DNA of 64,000 nt from M3007 sp031425155 (lineage in GTDB: Bacteria > Bacteroidota > Bacteroidia > Chitinophagales > Saprospiraceae). A model generated the notes under the pieces. The model was not told the origin of the DNA, did no database searches, and saw nothing but the letters and a program-made list of their open reading frames with translations. The position numbers and the translations under genes were made by a program. The number at the start of each line of letters is the position of its first letter. Within the stretch, counting starts at the first letter, position 1. The stretch covers positions 4,788 through 68,787 of the forward strand of contig JANPIV010000072.1 of NCBI GenBank assembly GCA_031425155.1, in the 5' to 3' direction. Shown here in pieces: positions 24,936 through 33,155 of this stretch.

Positions 24936-25412
24936 GTGATGTTCAAATTAATGATGAAAGGTTTAACGTAAATGATGATGTCGCAATCAAATCATAGGCG
25001 AACTTAGAGCAGCAATAGATTTTGTTGAAAGAATGTTTTTCGATTGGAGTAATTAATAAATCTGTGCCATAAACCCCCTCGTGGCAACCTTTATTGCCCG
25101 CTCGACGCCAGCAAATTTCTTCGCCAGCCGCCCGGACAAAGGTAAACGCTTGATTTTCAAAGAGAAGTAAACGTTATTTTTTTCTTAAAAAAAACTTTGG
25201 CAGGGCCTGTAACGGGCAAAACGCGGAAGGTAAATGGGGCGTGGCGACCTGCCGATTGTACTGGTCAGGCGATAAGCAAGCCGTAAAATCGCCTTCAAAG
25301 GGCCGTCTGACATTACCATCTCCTCTACAATCCCATTCTTGCATTGATGACGAAATATTACCTTTGCGGCCACCCGGTTTTGGGTATTTTAAACCGTTGA
25401 ACCATCCCATCT
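24936..25412. other. 477-bp divergent intergenic region with two promoter candidates
   Basis: This lies between the divergent coiled-coil gene and the exonuclease gene. No open frame with a recognisable product is seen. It holds a good plus-strand promoter (25339-25366) and a minus-strand -7 box TACCTTTG at 25137-25144. The latter would give the coiled-coil gene a leader of nearly 200 nt containing the stretch 24940-25130. A T/A-rich run lies at 25171-25196. No riboswitch could be recognised. Confidence 0.5.
25339..25366 (+). promoter_or_regulatory. Promoter for exonuclease gene
   Basis: TTG (25339-25341), a 17-bp spacer and TACCTTTG (25359-25366) match the Bacteroidota TTG / TAnnTTTG consensus. 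Transcription would start about 40 bp before the ATG at 25413. The same spacing and the same -7 octamer are found at 48689-48716. Confidence 0.6.
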
Positions 25413-26174
25413 ATGTCTGCTTTTGATGCCTTTGATCTCTACAATGTACTCTTTCTCGATGTGGAAACGACGCCGGGTGCGCCCGACTTTGAAGACCTGA
25501 ACGAAGAGATGCAGGAATTGTGGGGTATAAAATGCCGTACGATCCTGCGTAAAACCCAGGACGAACTGGAATACGACGAAATTGCCGACACCTATAATAC
25601 ACGTGCGGGTATTTATTCGGAGTTTGGCAAGATCGTCTGCATTTCGGTGGGGTTCCTGACCCGCCAGCCGGGCAGCACAGAGCCGTTATTACGTTTGAAA
25701 TCTTACACCAATCATGTGGAAGCGGCTTTGCTCGACGATTTCAGCGATTTATTGACCCGTCATTTCAATTCGCCGGAGAAATTTGCCATTTGTGGTCATA
25801 ATATAAAGGAATTCGATATTCCATATATCTGTCGGCGCATGCTGGTCAGCCAGTTGCCGCTGCCCAAGATGCTGGATATTGCTGGCAAAAAGCCGTGGGA
25901 AACCAAACATTTTCTGGATACAATGGAAATGTGGAAATTTGGTGACCACAAAAATTATACGTCCCTACGCCTGCTGGCGGCGGTTTTCGATTTCCCTTCG
26001 CCCAAAGATGATATGGACGGCAGTGAGGTCGCCGGTGTGTATTGGCAGGAGCGCGATCTGGACCGGATTGCCCGGTATTGTGAGAAGGACGTGCTGGCTA
26101 CGGCGCAATTGTACCTGAAAATGAAGCGTTTACCTATTCTGAGAGAAGATCAGGTGATTATTGTGGGCAAGTAG
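25413..26174 (+). CDS. Predicted 3'-5' exonuclease (PolB-like DEDDy fold)
   Basis: A 253-residue stand-alone RNase-H-fold exonuclease. The three Exo motifs are visible: FLDVETTP (Asp16, Glu18), CGHNIKEFDIPYI, and RYCEKDVLATAQ, where the Tyr-x3-Asp spacing marks the DEDDy subclass. The order and sequence resemble the proofreading domain of family B DNA polymerases, found alone in many Bacteroidota. The substrate is probably single-stranded DNA or RNA 3' ends, with two metal ions. It has its own promoter (25339-25366). The stop codon overlaps a REP-like palindrome that starts the gap before rpe. Confidence 0.82.
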   Translation: MSAFDAFDLYNVLFLDVETTPGAPDFEDLNEEMQELWGIKCRTILRKTQDELEYDEIADTYNTRAGIYSEFGKIVCISVGFLTRQPGSTEPLLRLKSYTNHVEAALLDDFSDLLTRHFNSPEKFAICGHNIKEFDIPYICRRMLVSQLPLPKMLDIAGKKPWETKHFLDTMEMWKFGDHKNYTSLRLLAAVFDFPSPKDDMDGSEVAGVYWQERDLDRIARYCEKDVLATAQLYLKMKRLPILREDQVIIVGK

Positions 26175-26243
26175 CGCCAACTTTTAGTTGGCGAATCAAT
26201 TATTTACATAAATGAAAAACTGCCAACTGAAAGTTGGCGTTAC
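26171..26243. repeat. REPIN-like inverted pair of palindromes before rpe
   Basis: The first copy (26171-26193) reads GTAGCGCCAACT-TT-TAGTTGGCG. The second (26220-26243), on the minus strand, reads GTAACGCCAACT-TTC-AGTTGGCAG. Both begin with GTAR followed by a 7-bp palindromic stem and face each other across 26 bp. The first overlaps the exonuclease stop codon; the second ends two bases before the rpe ATG. Confidence 0.7.
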
Positions 26244-26245
26244 GG

Positions 26246-26917
26246 ATGAAACAACACTTGATTGCGCCCTCCTTACTGGCCGCCGATTTTACCAAATTAG
26301 TCGCGGAAATAGAAATGGTCAATTTCAGCGAGGCTGATTGGCTGCATTTCGACGTGATGGACGGGCGATTTGTGCCAAACATCAGTTTCGGGCTGCCCAT
26401 TCTGGAGGCGGTCAATAGGATTTCGACCAAACCCATTGATGTCCACCTGATGATCGTGGAACCGGAAAAATACATTGATGCTTTCCGGGCGGCGGGTGCG
26501 CATATTATTACGGTACATGCCGAGGCTTGTCCGCATTTGCACCGCACGATTCATCAGATCAAGGAAAGCGGGGCATTGGCTGGCGTGGCATTAAATCCGC
26601 ATACACCGCCCGAAATCCTGGAATACGTGATTGAAGACATTGATTTGGTGTGTGTTATGTCCGTCAATCCGGGTTTTGGCGGTCAAAAATTTATTTATCA
26701 GACCCTGCCCAAAACGCGGCGTTTGCGCGAAATGATCCTGGCCGCCAATTCCAAAGCCCTCATTGAAATAGATGGTGGGGTAGGGCTGCACAATGCCGAA
26801 GCCCTGCTCCAGGCGGGTGCCGATGTGCTGGTGGCGGGCAATAGCGTTTTTGGGGCCAAAGACCCGATGGCAACGATTCAGGCACTTAAGGCGTTTAAGT
26901 CGGGATTTGATGTTTGA
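26246..26917 (+). CDS. rpe: Ribulose-phosphate 3-epimerase
   Basis: A 223-residue TIM-barrel enzyme. Motifs are IAPSLLAADF at the N-terminus, LHFDVMDGRFVPN (metal-binding His and catalytic Asp), DVHLMI, CVMSVNPGFGGQKF and IEIDGGVG (second catalytic Asp). It interconverts ribulose 5-phosphate and xylulose 5-phosphate in the pentose phosphate pathway. It can use the ribulose 5-phosphate made by gnd upstream. The start is the ATG at 26246, two bases after a REP-like repeat, so the ribosome-binding region is repeat DNA. Confidence 0.96.
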   Translation: MKQHLIAPSLLAADFTKLVAEIEMVNFSEADWLHFDVMDGRFVPNISFGLPILEAVNRISTKPIDVHLMIVEPEKYIDAFRAAGAHIITVHAEACPHLHRTIHQIKESGALAGVALNPHTPPEILEYVIEDIDLVCVMSVNPGFGGQKFIYQTLPKTRRLREMILAANSKALIEIDGGVGLHNAEALLQAGADVLVAGNSVFGAKDPMATIQALKAFKSGFDV

Positions 26918-27262
26918 AAAATGGTTGAGAGCGTTGAAACGCTTTGCTGTTGAGAGGCTTCGCTGTTGAAAAAATCTACGGCTTCCTCCACAATTTTTCT
27001 AAACGGCGAAGCCTCTCAACCTTTTCTCTCAACATTGTATGCCGCGCTTGGTGTTTTCACCATAACCGTCTAAACCCCACCCCTAACCCCTCCCCCGAAA
27101 GGGAGGGGGACTAAATTGAGTTTCAAGCCATTGATTTACAGTACCTTGATGAAATATTATTCTATTCCCACGGTACTAATAATGCATAAAAATCACCACG
27201 ATCATATCCCCCTCCCTTTCGGGGGAGGGGTTAGGGGTGGGGTTGCATCTTAAAAAGCAAAG
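26918..27262. other. 345-bp gap holding the MITE-like element
   Basis: The first part (26925-27030) has GTTGAGAGGCTTCG-type words and their inverse (CGAAGCCTCTCAAC), a further imperfect inverted repeat. It is followed by a 30-bp block (27041-27070) shared with 63617-63646 and then the MITE-like element. No coding frame is supported. Confidence 0.6.
27073..27244. mobile_element. MITE-like element, copy A (172 bp, 37-bp perfect terminal inverted repeats)
   Basis: The two ends (27073-27109 and 27208-27244) are perfect 37-bp inverted repeats that begin AACCCCACCCCTAACCCC. Between them is a 98-bp AT-rich core without an open frame. A second copy in opposite orientation lies at 63707-63863: its core shares words such as ATATGATCGTGG and TTGAAACTCAATTTAGTC with the reverse complement of this one. 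No transposase is nearby and no clear target duplication was found. It ends 18 bp before the LptG-like start codon. Confidence 0.7.
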
Positions 27263-28867
27263 TTGAAAAAAATAGATCGCCTTTTACTGACCAGTTTTAT
27301 CGGGCCGTTTGCCGTCTCGTTCGGTATTGCGCTGTTCGTGCTCATCATGCAGTTTTTATGGCTGTATATTGACGAGATCGCTGGTAAAGGCGTGAGCATT
27401 ATTACTATGCTCGAACTGATCGGCTACCTTTCTATTTCGGTATTTCCGACTGCTTTGCCCATTGCGGTGCTTATCGCTTCGGTGATGGTGATGGGCAATC
27501 TGGCCGAACGCTACGAACTTTCGAGCATGAAATCCGCAGGCGTTTCGCTGCTCCGTGTAATGCGTTCACTGATGTTTTGTTCGGCGGCGATTGGCCTGTT
27601 TTCCTACCTCTGTTCCGACTTTATTATTCCGATTGCCAACTTGCAGTTCAAGTCGCGCCTCTACGATATTCGCAAGCAAAAACCGGCGTTAACCATCGAA
27701 AAAGGCATTTTTAATGAGGATTTTCGGCAGTTTGTGATTCGTATTGGCGATAAACAAAAAGATGGCGAGACGATCAACGATGTGATGATCGAAGACCAGA
27801 CCAATAGCGGGCGGCTGAAACTCAACCAAATCCTGGCGGATAGCGGGCAGATGTACACCACCAAAGACAAGCGATATTTTGTGATGAACCTCTTCGACGG
27901 CGTACAATATCAGGAGCCGACCAGTCAGGGGCAGCAGCAAAAACAGAAATTTCCGTTTGTCAGGACGCGGTTTAGCTCCTGGACGAAAGTCTGGGATATG
28001 AAAGAGTTCGATATGAACCCGACCGACCAGGATCGTTTCGCGGGCCAGCGTTCTATGTTGAGTATGAGCCAGTTGCGTCTGAATATGGACTCGCTGCAAG
28101 GCGTGATGCAGGCTGGCCAGCAGGCCATTGCGGAAGATATGCTGCTGAATCTGAAACGCCCGCTCAATCGCCCGCCGACTCCTACACCCACCGGGGTGAC
28201 CAATGCAGCACCCATCCGGCCGCGCATTAAAAAGGGAAATAAGGTGGACTCCATCGCCGCCATAAAACCCGGCGCCATCCGGCAAAAGCCACCGGCAGCG
28301 GTGATGGGTGCTACACCGCCAGCAGGACCCAAAATACCGGAACAAAAACTGACCAAACCATTGACAGAGTACGCCACCCTGGCCGAAACTTTTGTGCCGG
28401 AAGATTTGCCAGCCCTCCTGAAAGATGCCCGCGTGAAGGCGCAGACCAACCGCAACCTGATGGAAGGACGCAAAGTGCAGATCGGAAACCGCCGCACGGA
28501 GTGGGTAAAAACCGGCTATGAACTTTATACGAAATACAGTTTTGCGCTGGTTTGCTTCATATTTCTGTTTATCGGCGCACCGATGGGAGCCATTATTCGC
28601 AAGGGTGGCTTTGGTTATCCCATTTTGGTCTCGATCATCTTTTTCGTGATCTTCGTGATGCTTTCCATCGTCTGCCGCAAACTGGCAGAATTGTATATTA
28701 TGACCCCGTTCTGGGCCGCCATGATGCCGAGTTTAATATTGGTGCCGATCAGTATTTTCCTGACCCGGCGGGCCATCAGTGATGCACAGATGTTTAATAC
28801 TGACCGGCTGGATCGCCTCATTTACCGGCTGCGCCAACGCTTTCAGAAACAAGAAATTACCGTATGA
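27263..28867 (+). CDS. LptF/LptG-family (YjgP/YjgQ) permease
   Basis: A 534-residue inner-membrane protein that starts at a TTG (27263; MKKIDRLLLTSFIGPF). Three helices lie near the N-terminus, including YLSISVFPTALPIAVLIASVMV. The cytoplasmic coupling helix ERYELSSMKSAGVSLLRVM follows, then a periplasmic beta-jellyroll region (FRQFVIRIGDK), and three C-terminal helices. These proteins form the membrane part of the LptBFG exporter that extracts lipopolysaccharide. Unusually, residues about 295-375 form a Pro/Ala/Lys-rich low-complexity insertion, making it much longer than the typical 360-residue LptG. Its last codons overlap the PAP2 gene. Confidence 0.88.
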   Translation: MKKIDRLLLTSFIGPFAVSFGIALFVLIMQFLWLYIDEIAGKGVSIITMLELIGYLSISVFPTALPIAVLIASVMVMGNLAERYELSSMKSAGVSLLRVMRSLMFCSAAIGLFSYLCSDFIIPIANLQFKSRLYDIRKQKPALTIEKGIFNEDFRQFVIRIGDKQKDGETINDVMIEDQTNSGRLKLNQILADSGQMYTTKDKRYFVMNLFDGVQYQEPTSQGQQQKQKFPFVRTRFSSWTKVWDMKEFDMNPTDQDRFAGQRSMLSMSQLRLNMDSLQGVMQAGQQAIAEDMLLNLKRPLNRPPTPTPTGVTNAAPIRPRIKKGNKVDSIAAIKPGAIRQKPPAAVMGATPPAGPKIPEQKLTKPLTEYATLAETFVPEDLPALLKDARVKAQTNRNLMEGRKVQIGNRRTEWVKTGYELYTKYSFALVCFIFLFIGAPMGAIIRKGGFGYPILVSIIFFVIFVMLSIVCRKLAELYIMTPFWAAMMPSLILVPISIFLTRRAISDAQMFNTDRLDRLIYRLRQRFQKQEITV

Positions 28868-29547
28868 AAAGTGCCTGGCACAACCCGTGGTTTACAATTC
28901 CCGTGCTGATACTGTTCAATATTGGCCTGTTTATCAACTATTATGTGCCGTATGGGGAGGAAATTCTTTATTTCAATGTCTGGCGGATAGAGCCACTGAA
29001 CAGCCTGTTTCGTTTTGCCACCATGCTGGGCGAATTCTGGGCGTATGGATTTTTTGCGCTGCTGTTATTATTTGTTGGGCGTTATCGTTACGTTGTATTG
29101 ATTTTAGTGGCCGGAATATTGGTTATGCCGCTCCAATACTACTTGAAGGATAAGTTTGGTACTGACCGGCCACTGACTTATTTTGAAAAAATAGAACGCA
29201 TCCAGGAAGTGACGCGGGTGGCCGGAGTAGAATTAAACAGTGGAAAGACCAGTTTTCCTTCCGGGCATACAATCGGTGCTTTTGCCCTGTACAGCGTTTT
29301 AGCCATGATTTTTGCCGAAAAAAAGCCCCGATATGGGGCTTTTTTTGCCATTTTTGGGGCTTTTACCGCGTTGTCACGTATTTTTTTGGTGCAACACTTT
29401 TTGGCTGATGTCTTATTTGGCACCATCCTCGGCATACTGGTTGGCGAACTCGTGGCCTGGCTCAGTCGCGCACCCGCCTTTGAACGGGCAAAGTGGCTGG
29501 ATGGAAATCTGTTGGGCCAGACAAAGCCAGAAAAGCAAGATATTTAA
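28864..29547 (+). CDS. PAP2-family membrane phosphatase
   Basis: A 227-residue polytopic protein with the three phosphatase motifs: KDKFGTDRP, PSGHT and SRIFLVQHFLAD. It hydrolyses a lipid or isoprenoid phosphate at the outer face of the inner membrane in known relatives; the substrate here is unknown. The ATG overlaps the stop of the LptF/G-like gene by four bases (ATGA), so the two are translationally coupled, and a role in lipid A or undecaprenyl-phosphate handling is plausible. A perfect terminator-like hairpin lies inside the coding region (29318-29346), an unusual feature. Confidence 0.88.
   Translation: MKSAWHNPWFTIPVLILFNIGLFINYYVPYGEEILYFNVWRIEPLNSLFRFATMLGEFWAYGFFALLLLFVGRYRYVVLILVAGILVMPLQYYLKDKFGTDRPLTYFEKIERIQEVTRVAGVELNSGKTSFPSGHTIGAFALYSVLAMIFAEKKPRYGAFFAIFGAFTALSRIFLVQHFLADVLFGTILGILVGELVAWLSRAPAFERAKWLDGNLLGQTKPEKQDI
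29318..29346 (+). terminator. Terminator-like hairpin inside the PAP2 gene
   Basis: Seven A residues, GCCCC, the loop GATAT, GGGGC and seven T residues form a perfect 12-bp stem ending in a T-run. It codes in frame for EKKPRYGAFF. Sequence alone cannot tell whether it terminates a fraction of transcripts. It is symmetric, so it could act on either strand. Confidence 0.5.
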
Positions 29548-29549
29548 AT

Positions 29550-30161
29550 TCAACGCATCTTCGGCGTACGGCGTTTGCCGCCGGGCCGGAAGCCTTTGCC
29601 ACCCATCATGGACATCATGCCGGGGCTCATGGCCTGGGTCATTTGTTTCATTTGCTTTTCCACGTCTTTGATCTGCTCTTTGAGCATCGGCTCTGTCACG
29701 TTCAGTTTTTTCAATTCTGCAAACTGCGTTTGGGCCTCCTTCGGTTTGTTTTTGGAAGCGGAGATCATTACGAGTTGCAGCATGGCGGCTCCTTTTTCAT
29801 TATCGGAAGGCAGACCGGCATCCAGCGATTTTTTCAGCCAACCTTCTGCGATAGGAAAATCCCGTCTTTGCATGGCGATGGCCCCGTGGGTCATGTAATA
29901 AACGCCCTTGTAACCTACCAGCAACATATTGGGAAAATAAGTCATTTTGAGCCGGTCTTCGGCCCCCTGCAGGTCTTGTTTGCCCAGTAACTGGTTGGAA
30001 GACATGATGGTACCCAGCATGATATAACCGGCCAGCAGCACTACGCCGACCAGCAAAAACGGAAAACCATACCAGAATCCAAAGACGAGCCACAGGCCGA
30101 TGCCTCCCAAAATACCGGCGGCGATGAGGGCAAAACGAAGATAAATATTGATCGTAAACAT
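29550..30161 (-). CDS. Small membrane protein with C-terminal repeat-like helical domain
   Basis: A protein of 203 residues from the ATG at 30161; a TTG upstream is rejected. Two N-terminal transmembrane helices at about 7-50 (FALIAAGILGGIGLW; GFPFLLVGVVLLAGYIMLG) are followed by a helical domain that resembles one or two TPR units (FPIAEGWLKKSLDAGLPSDNEKGAA; NKPKEAQTQFAELKK). The C-terminus is Met/Gly-rich and basic (MMSMMGGKGFRPGGKRR). It is convergent with the PAP2 gene, with only two bases between stops. The family is conserved in Bacteroidota as far as I recall, function unknown. Confidence 0.65.
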   Translation of the reverse strand: MFTINIYLRFALIAAGILGGIGLWLVFGFWYGFPFLLVGVVLLAGYIMLGTIMSSNQLLGKQDLQGAEDRLKMTYFPNMLLVGYKGVYYMTHGAIAMQRRDFPIAEGWLKKSLDAGLPSDNEKGAAMLQLVMISASKNKPKEAQTQFAELKKLNVTEPMLKEQIKDVEKQMKQMTQAMSPGMMSMMGGKGFRPGGKRRTPKMR

Positions 30162-30185
30162 GACAAAAGGTTTGAAAATCCGGCG

Positions 30186-30193
30186 CAAAAGTA
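30186..30193 (-). promoter_or_regulatory. Candidate -7 box upstream of the small membrane protein gene
   Basis: The minus strand reads TACTTTTG (TAnnTTTG), 24 bp before the ATG at 30161. No TTG -33 box is found at the expected distance. Confidence 0.3.
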
Positions 30194-30275
30194 GGCAGGA
30201 TTCTGCATTGCGTTCCTGAAATTTTCCGGCTTGGTAAACAATGACCCGACTGCGACAAAGTGCAGTACGGCAGAT

Positions 30276-30731
30276 TTATTTTTTCGTGAAACGCAACGTC
30301 GCAGTGGCGGCACCGATGGCCCGATATTGCAGGTTTTGTTTGGTGCATTTTAAGACCAGATTGCACTGCGCATCATACTGGCCTTTTTCTACAAAACACC
30401 AACCATCTGACAAATCGGTACTATCCACTTTGCAGGCATTGCTAAGACAGCCCGCGTCTATTTCAATCTCCGCTTCTACGCTTATTTTGCCACCGTTATA
30501 GTGTTTCATTTTATCGCCAACGATCTCGACTGTATAATTGCTGTCGTCTTCGCTTTGCCATTTGCCTTGCAGCGTTTGCAGCAGATCACCATTATCAGGA
30601 TTAGAGAGGAGCGAATCCGCTTTGACCGAAGTATTTGTGCCATCCGCAGTATTGGCCGCCGGGGTAGAGGGGGTGCAGGCCGTAGTGTATAACAGCAAGG
30701 CTGCGCATCCATAAAGTAAAGTTCGAATCAT
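30276..30731 (-). CDS. Hypothetical lipoprotein
   Basis: A 151-residue protein with a hydrophobic signal ending LLLYTTAC, so Cys19 is a plausible lipidation site, followed by a Thr/Asn-rich linker. The C-terminal domain of about 100 residues starts LLQTLQGKWQSEDDSNY, which recalls small lipocalin-like lipoproteins. It contains four Cys (CLSNAC, WCF, CNLVLKC) that could form two disulfides. No family is assigned. It stands alone between the small membrane protein gene and the TonB receptor on the same strand. Confidence 0.6.
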   Translation of the reverse strand: MIRTLLYGCAALLLYTTACTPSTPAANTADGTNTSVKADSLLSNPDNGDLLQTLQGKWQSEDDSNYTVEIVGDKMKHYNGGKISVEAEIEIDAGCLSNACKVDSTDLSDGWCFVEKGQYDAQCNLVLKCTKQNLQYRAIGAATATLRFTKK

Positions 30732-30777
30732 ACGATGAAGATTGTTCGGTTAAAAGTAAATTGTTTGAGCAGTAAAG

Positions 30778-33081
30778 TTAGAAACGCTGATCCAAACGCA
30801 GGGCAAAATTCCGGGGTGCTTCGAGCTGCGCCGGTCTGGACGCGTATTCTTCATTGAGTACATTGCCGCATAAAACGCTGATTTTAAGTGCATTTTTGAA
30901 TTGATAAGAAACGCGCAGGTCTAATACAGTGAATCCTTTATGCGTCATACGAAAATCATTTACGCCGGGTAAAGCCAGTTGGAACACCCGGTCAATGTTT
31001 TTCATAAAACTGTTATAATTCAGAGCGGCCCCAAACGTCAGACCTTTCCAGCCATATTCCGCATCGAATTTCACCTGATGCTGGTAGCGGTATTTCAAAA
31101 TATTTTCGGTCGTGTCCGAAGAAGTGCTTTTCTCTACTGCGCCAAAATTCTGGTATTTTGGTTTGAAATAAGTGTAGCCGGTCAGCAAATTGAGGGTGCC
31201 ATTACCGATCCGTCCGGTGCCAGCCACGGAAACTTCCCCACCGAGAATACGGGTCGGGGTGATATTTTTCGATTTGAAGGTGGCAGCCAGACCACCATTC
31301 ACAAATTGGATTCTATCCAGCACAAATTCCATCATATTGGTATATTCTGATACAAAGCCGGTCAAGTCCGCATACCCTTGCCAGCCACCCATCCGAAAGC
31401 CCTGTTTGATACCCAGTTCGGCCGTCCAGCCGGTCTCGGACACCAGCCGCGGATTCGGTGATACCGTATTGCCCACGCCAAATTCAGTATTGACAAATTT
31501 CTCGGCAATGGTCGGATAGCGATAACCCTGCCCCCAGGAAGTGCGGAAGTAAGTGGCTTTGCCCACCTGATAATTAGCCCCCAAACGGAACACCGGTTTG
31601 GCCTCTTTGCTTAATCCATTCGGAATAGTGTCGGTTTCCTGCGCGGAAATGCGGACAATTTCGGGGCTTTTCAGGCGGTTTTGTTCGTAGCGCGCTCCGG
31701 CAGAAAGATTGAGACGGCGGAGTAATTTGTAATCCAGTTGCAGGTAACCCGCCAGATTGCGGGTATTGTAATTGGCATTATTGTACAGTTCTGCTTTCAC
31801 GGTGGTGTATATGCCGACTATACCGGCGGTGGCCACCAGCCCATTTTCCATCTGTCGCTGGAGTTGATATTCACCGTACAACATCCGGCTGTCGTTGCTT
31901 TGGTTGCTGGAGTTGTTGTTATGTACCGAGTAAAACCGGCCCAGTACTTTATGTCTAAAACCATGACGATCAAAGTATTGTACCGACGGGTCCAGGTTGT
32001 AACGCAGCCGCCCCAGCGATTCGCTGGATGAGTTCAAGCCAGGCTGATAAGCCCGGTCGGTATCGTTGCCCCAGATAAAGAAATTGCCGCTGCGCCCGAA
32101 ATTGAAGTTCGTGTTCAGGCCAATCGTCAGCCGGTCATTGATGCGGTAACGGAAATTGGGCGTTACCCGACCGTAACGGCTGTACGCGTCTTTGTTATAA
32201 CTGTCCCGGTAAAGGGCGTAGGCACCCACCACCATATCCAGTTTACCAATTTTACGCCGATGCACGAAACTGAATCCCGTTTCCAGCGGCTGCGCAATGC
32301 CCGACGTGTCGTTGCCCCACCATTTTTTGCGCGGGTCGTCGGGAGCCGTCCATATTTTACTAAATACGGCGACTTCCGTTTCCGGTTTGTCTTTGGCAAA
32401 ACCCGTGCGAATATTGATGATCCCATTCATGGCCGAAGAGCCATAGAGCGCAGAGGCGGCACCTTTCAGCACTTCGATCTGGGCAATATTTTCTACCGGA
32501 AAATCGGACCAGTTGGGAAAGCCGGCATCCACCTGCAAGGCTGGTATATCATCCACCAGCAGTAGCACCCGCGTACCGGCCCCGTACGAAAACCCGGCAC
32601 CACCGCGAATGCTGGCCTGGCCATCTACTACACTCACGCCCGGTACCTTGGTCAGGATATTCTCTACGGAAGTCGTGTTGGTATTGGCCAGCAGGCGCGG
32701 TTTCAGCACCTCCATCGAGACGGTGACTTCGCCCAGCGGTTTCTCGAACTTCCCCGAAGTGACGGTGGCCGTTTGCAGCAGATTATTGCCATCGTTCAGC
32801 AGGACATCCAACTGGACGGTCTGCCCGGCAGCCAGGCGGATGGTCTGGGTCTTGGTTTCGTAACCCACAAAAGTAAAACTGATCTCGTAGCTGCCCGGGG
32901 CCAGAGAAATGGAGTATTGCCCATCCAGATCGGTGGCCGCGCCGGTATTCCCGGCTTTTACGGTGACGCCAGGCAGGGCTTCACCAGTGGCTCCGTCGGT
33001 CGCTTTCCCTTGCAGGGTCGCGTTTTGGGCAAAAAGGAGTTGGAAGAAAAAAACAGGGAATAGTGTAAAAAATATACGCAT
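30778..33081 (-). CDS. TonB-dependent outer-membrane receptor
   Basis: A protein of 767 residues from the ATG at 33081 (signal peptide MRIFFTLFPVFFFQLLFAQN). Residues about 22-105 are a carboxypeptidase-regulatory-like beta sandwich (LQGKATDGATGEALPGVTVK), common in Bacteroidota receptors. A plug domain follows at about 115-225 (VENILTKVPGVSVVDGQASIRGG; IEVLKGAASALYGSSAMNGIINI), then a 22-strand barrel ending in FALRLDQRF with the C-terminal Phe. The size and plug resemble the siderophore/vitamin B12 class more than SusC. No SusD-like partner or metabolic neighbour is present, so the ligand is unknown. It is divergent from the PPC-domain gene. Confidence 0.9.
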   Translation of the reverse strand: MRIFFTLFPVFFFQLLFAQNATLQGKATDGATGEALPGVTVKAGNTGAATDLDGQYSISLAPGSYEISFTFVGYETKTQTIRLAAGQTVQLDVLLNDGNNLLQTATVTSGKFEKPLGEVTVSMEVLKPRLLANTNTTSVENILTKVPGVSVVDGQASIRGGAGFSYGAGTRVLLLVDDIPALQVDAGFPNWSDFPVENIAQIEVLKGAASALYGSSAMNGIINIRTGFAKDKPETEVAVFSKIWTAPDDPRKKWWGNDTSGIAQPLETGFSFVHRRKIGKLDMVVGAYALYRDSYNKDAYSRYGRVTPNFRYRINDRLTIGLNTNFNFGRSGNFFIWGNDTDRAYQPGLNSSSESLGRLRYNLDPSVQYFDRHGFRHKVLGRFYSVHNNNSSNQSNDSRMLYGEYQLQRQMENGLVATAGIVGIYTTVKAELYNNANYNTRNLAGYLQLDYKLLRRLNLSAGARYEQNRLKSPEIVRISAQETDTIPNGLSKEAKPVFRLGANYQVGKATYFRTSWGQGYRYPTIAEKFVNTEFGVGNTVSPNPRLVSETGWTAELGIKQGFRMGGWQGYADLTGFVSEYTNMMEFVLDRIQFVNGGLAATFKSKNITPTRILGGEVSVAGTGRIGNGTLNLLTGYTYFKPKYQNFGAVEKSTSSDTTENILKYRYQHQVKFDAEYGWKGLTFGAALNYNSFMKNIDRVFQLALPGVNDFRMTHKGFTVLDLRVSYQFKNALKISVLCGNVLNEEYASRPAQLEAPRNFALRLDQRF

Positions 33082-33155
33082 CGGTGTTGAGTAAATTTTT
33101 TGATTGGAAACGGCGTAAAAGTAGAGAATTTTGCCGCTGTACCAAACGTCCTCTG

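Noticed and set aside
24936..25412. Riboswitch or structured RNA in the long leader of the coiled-coil gene
   Set aside because: No known riboswitch core or clear multi-stem fold could be recognised by eye.
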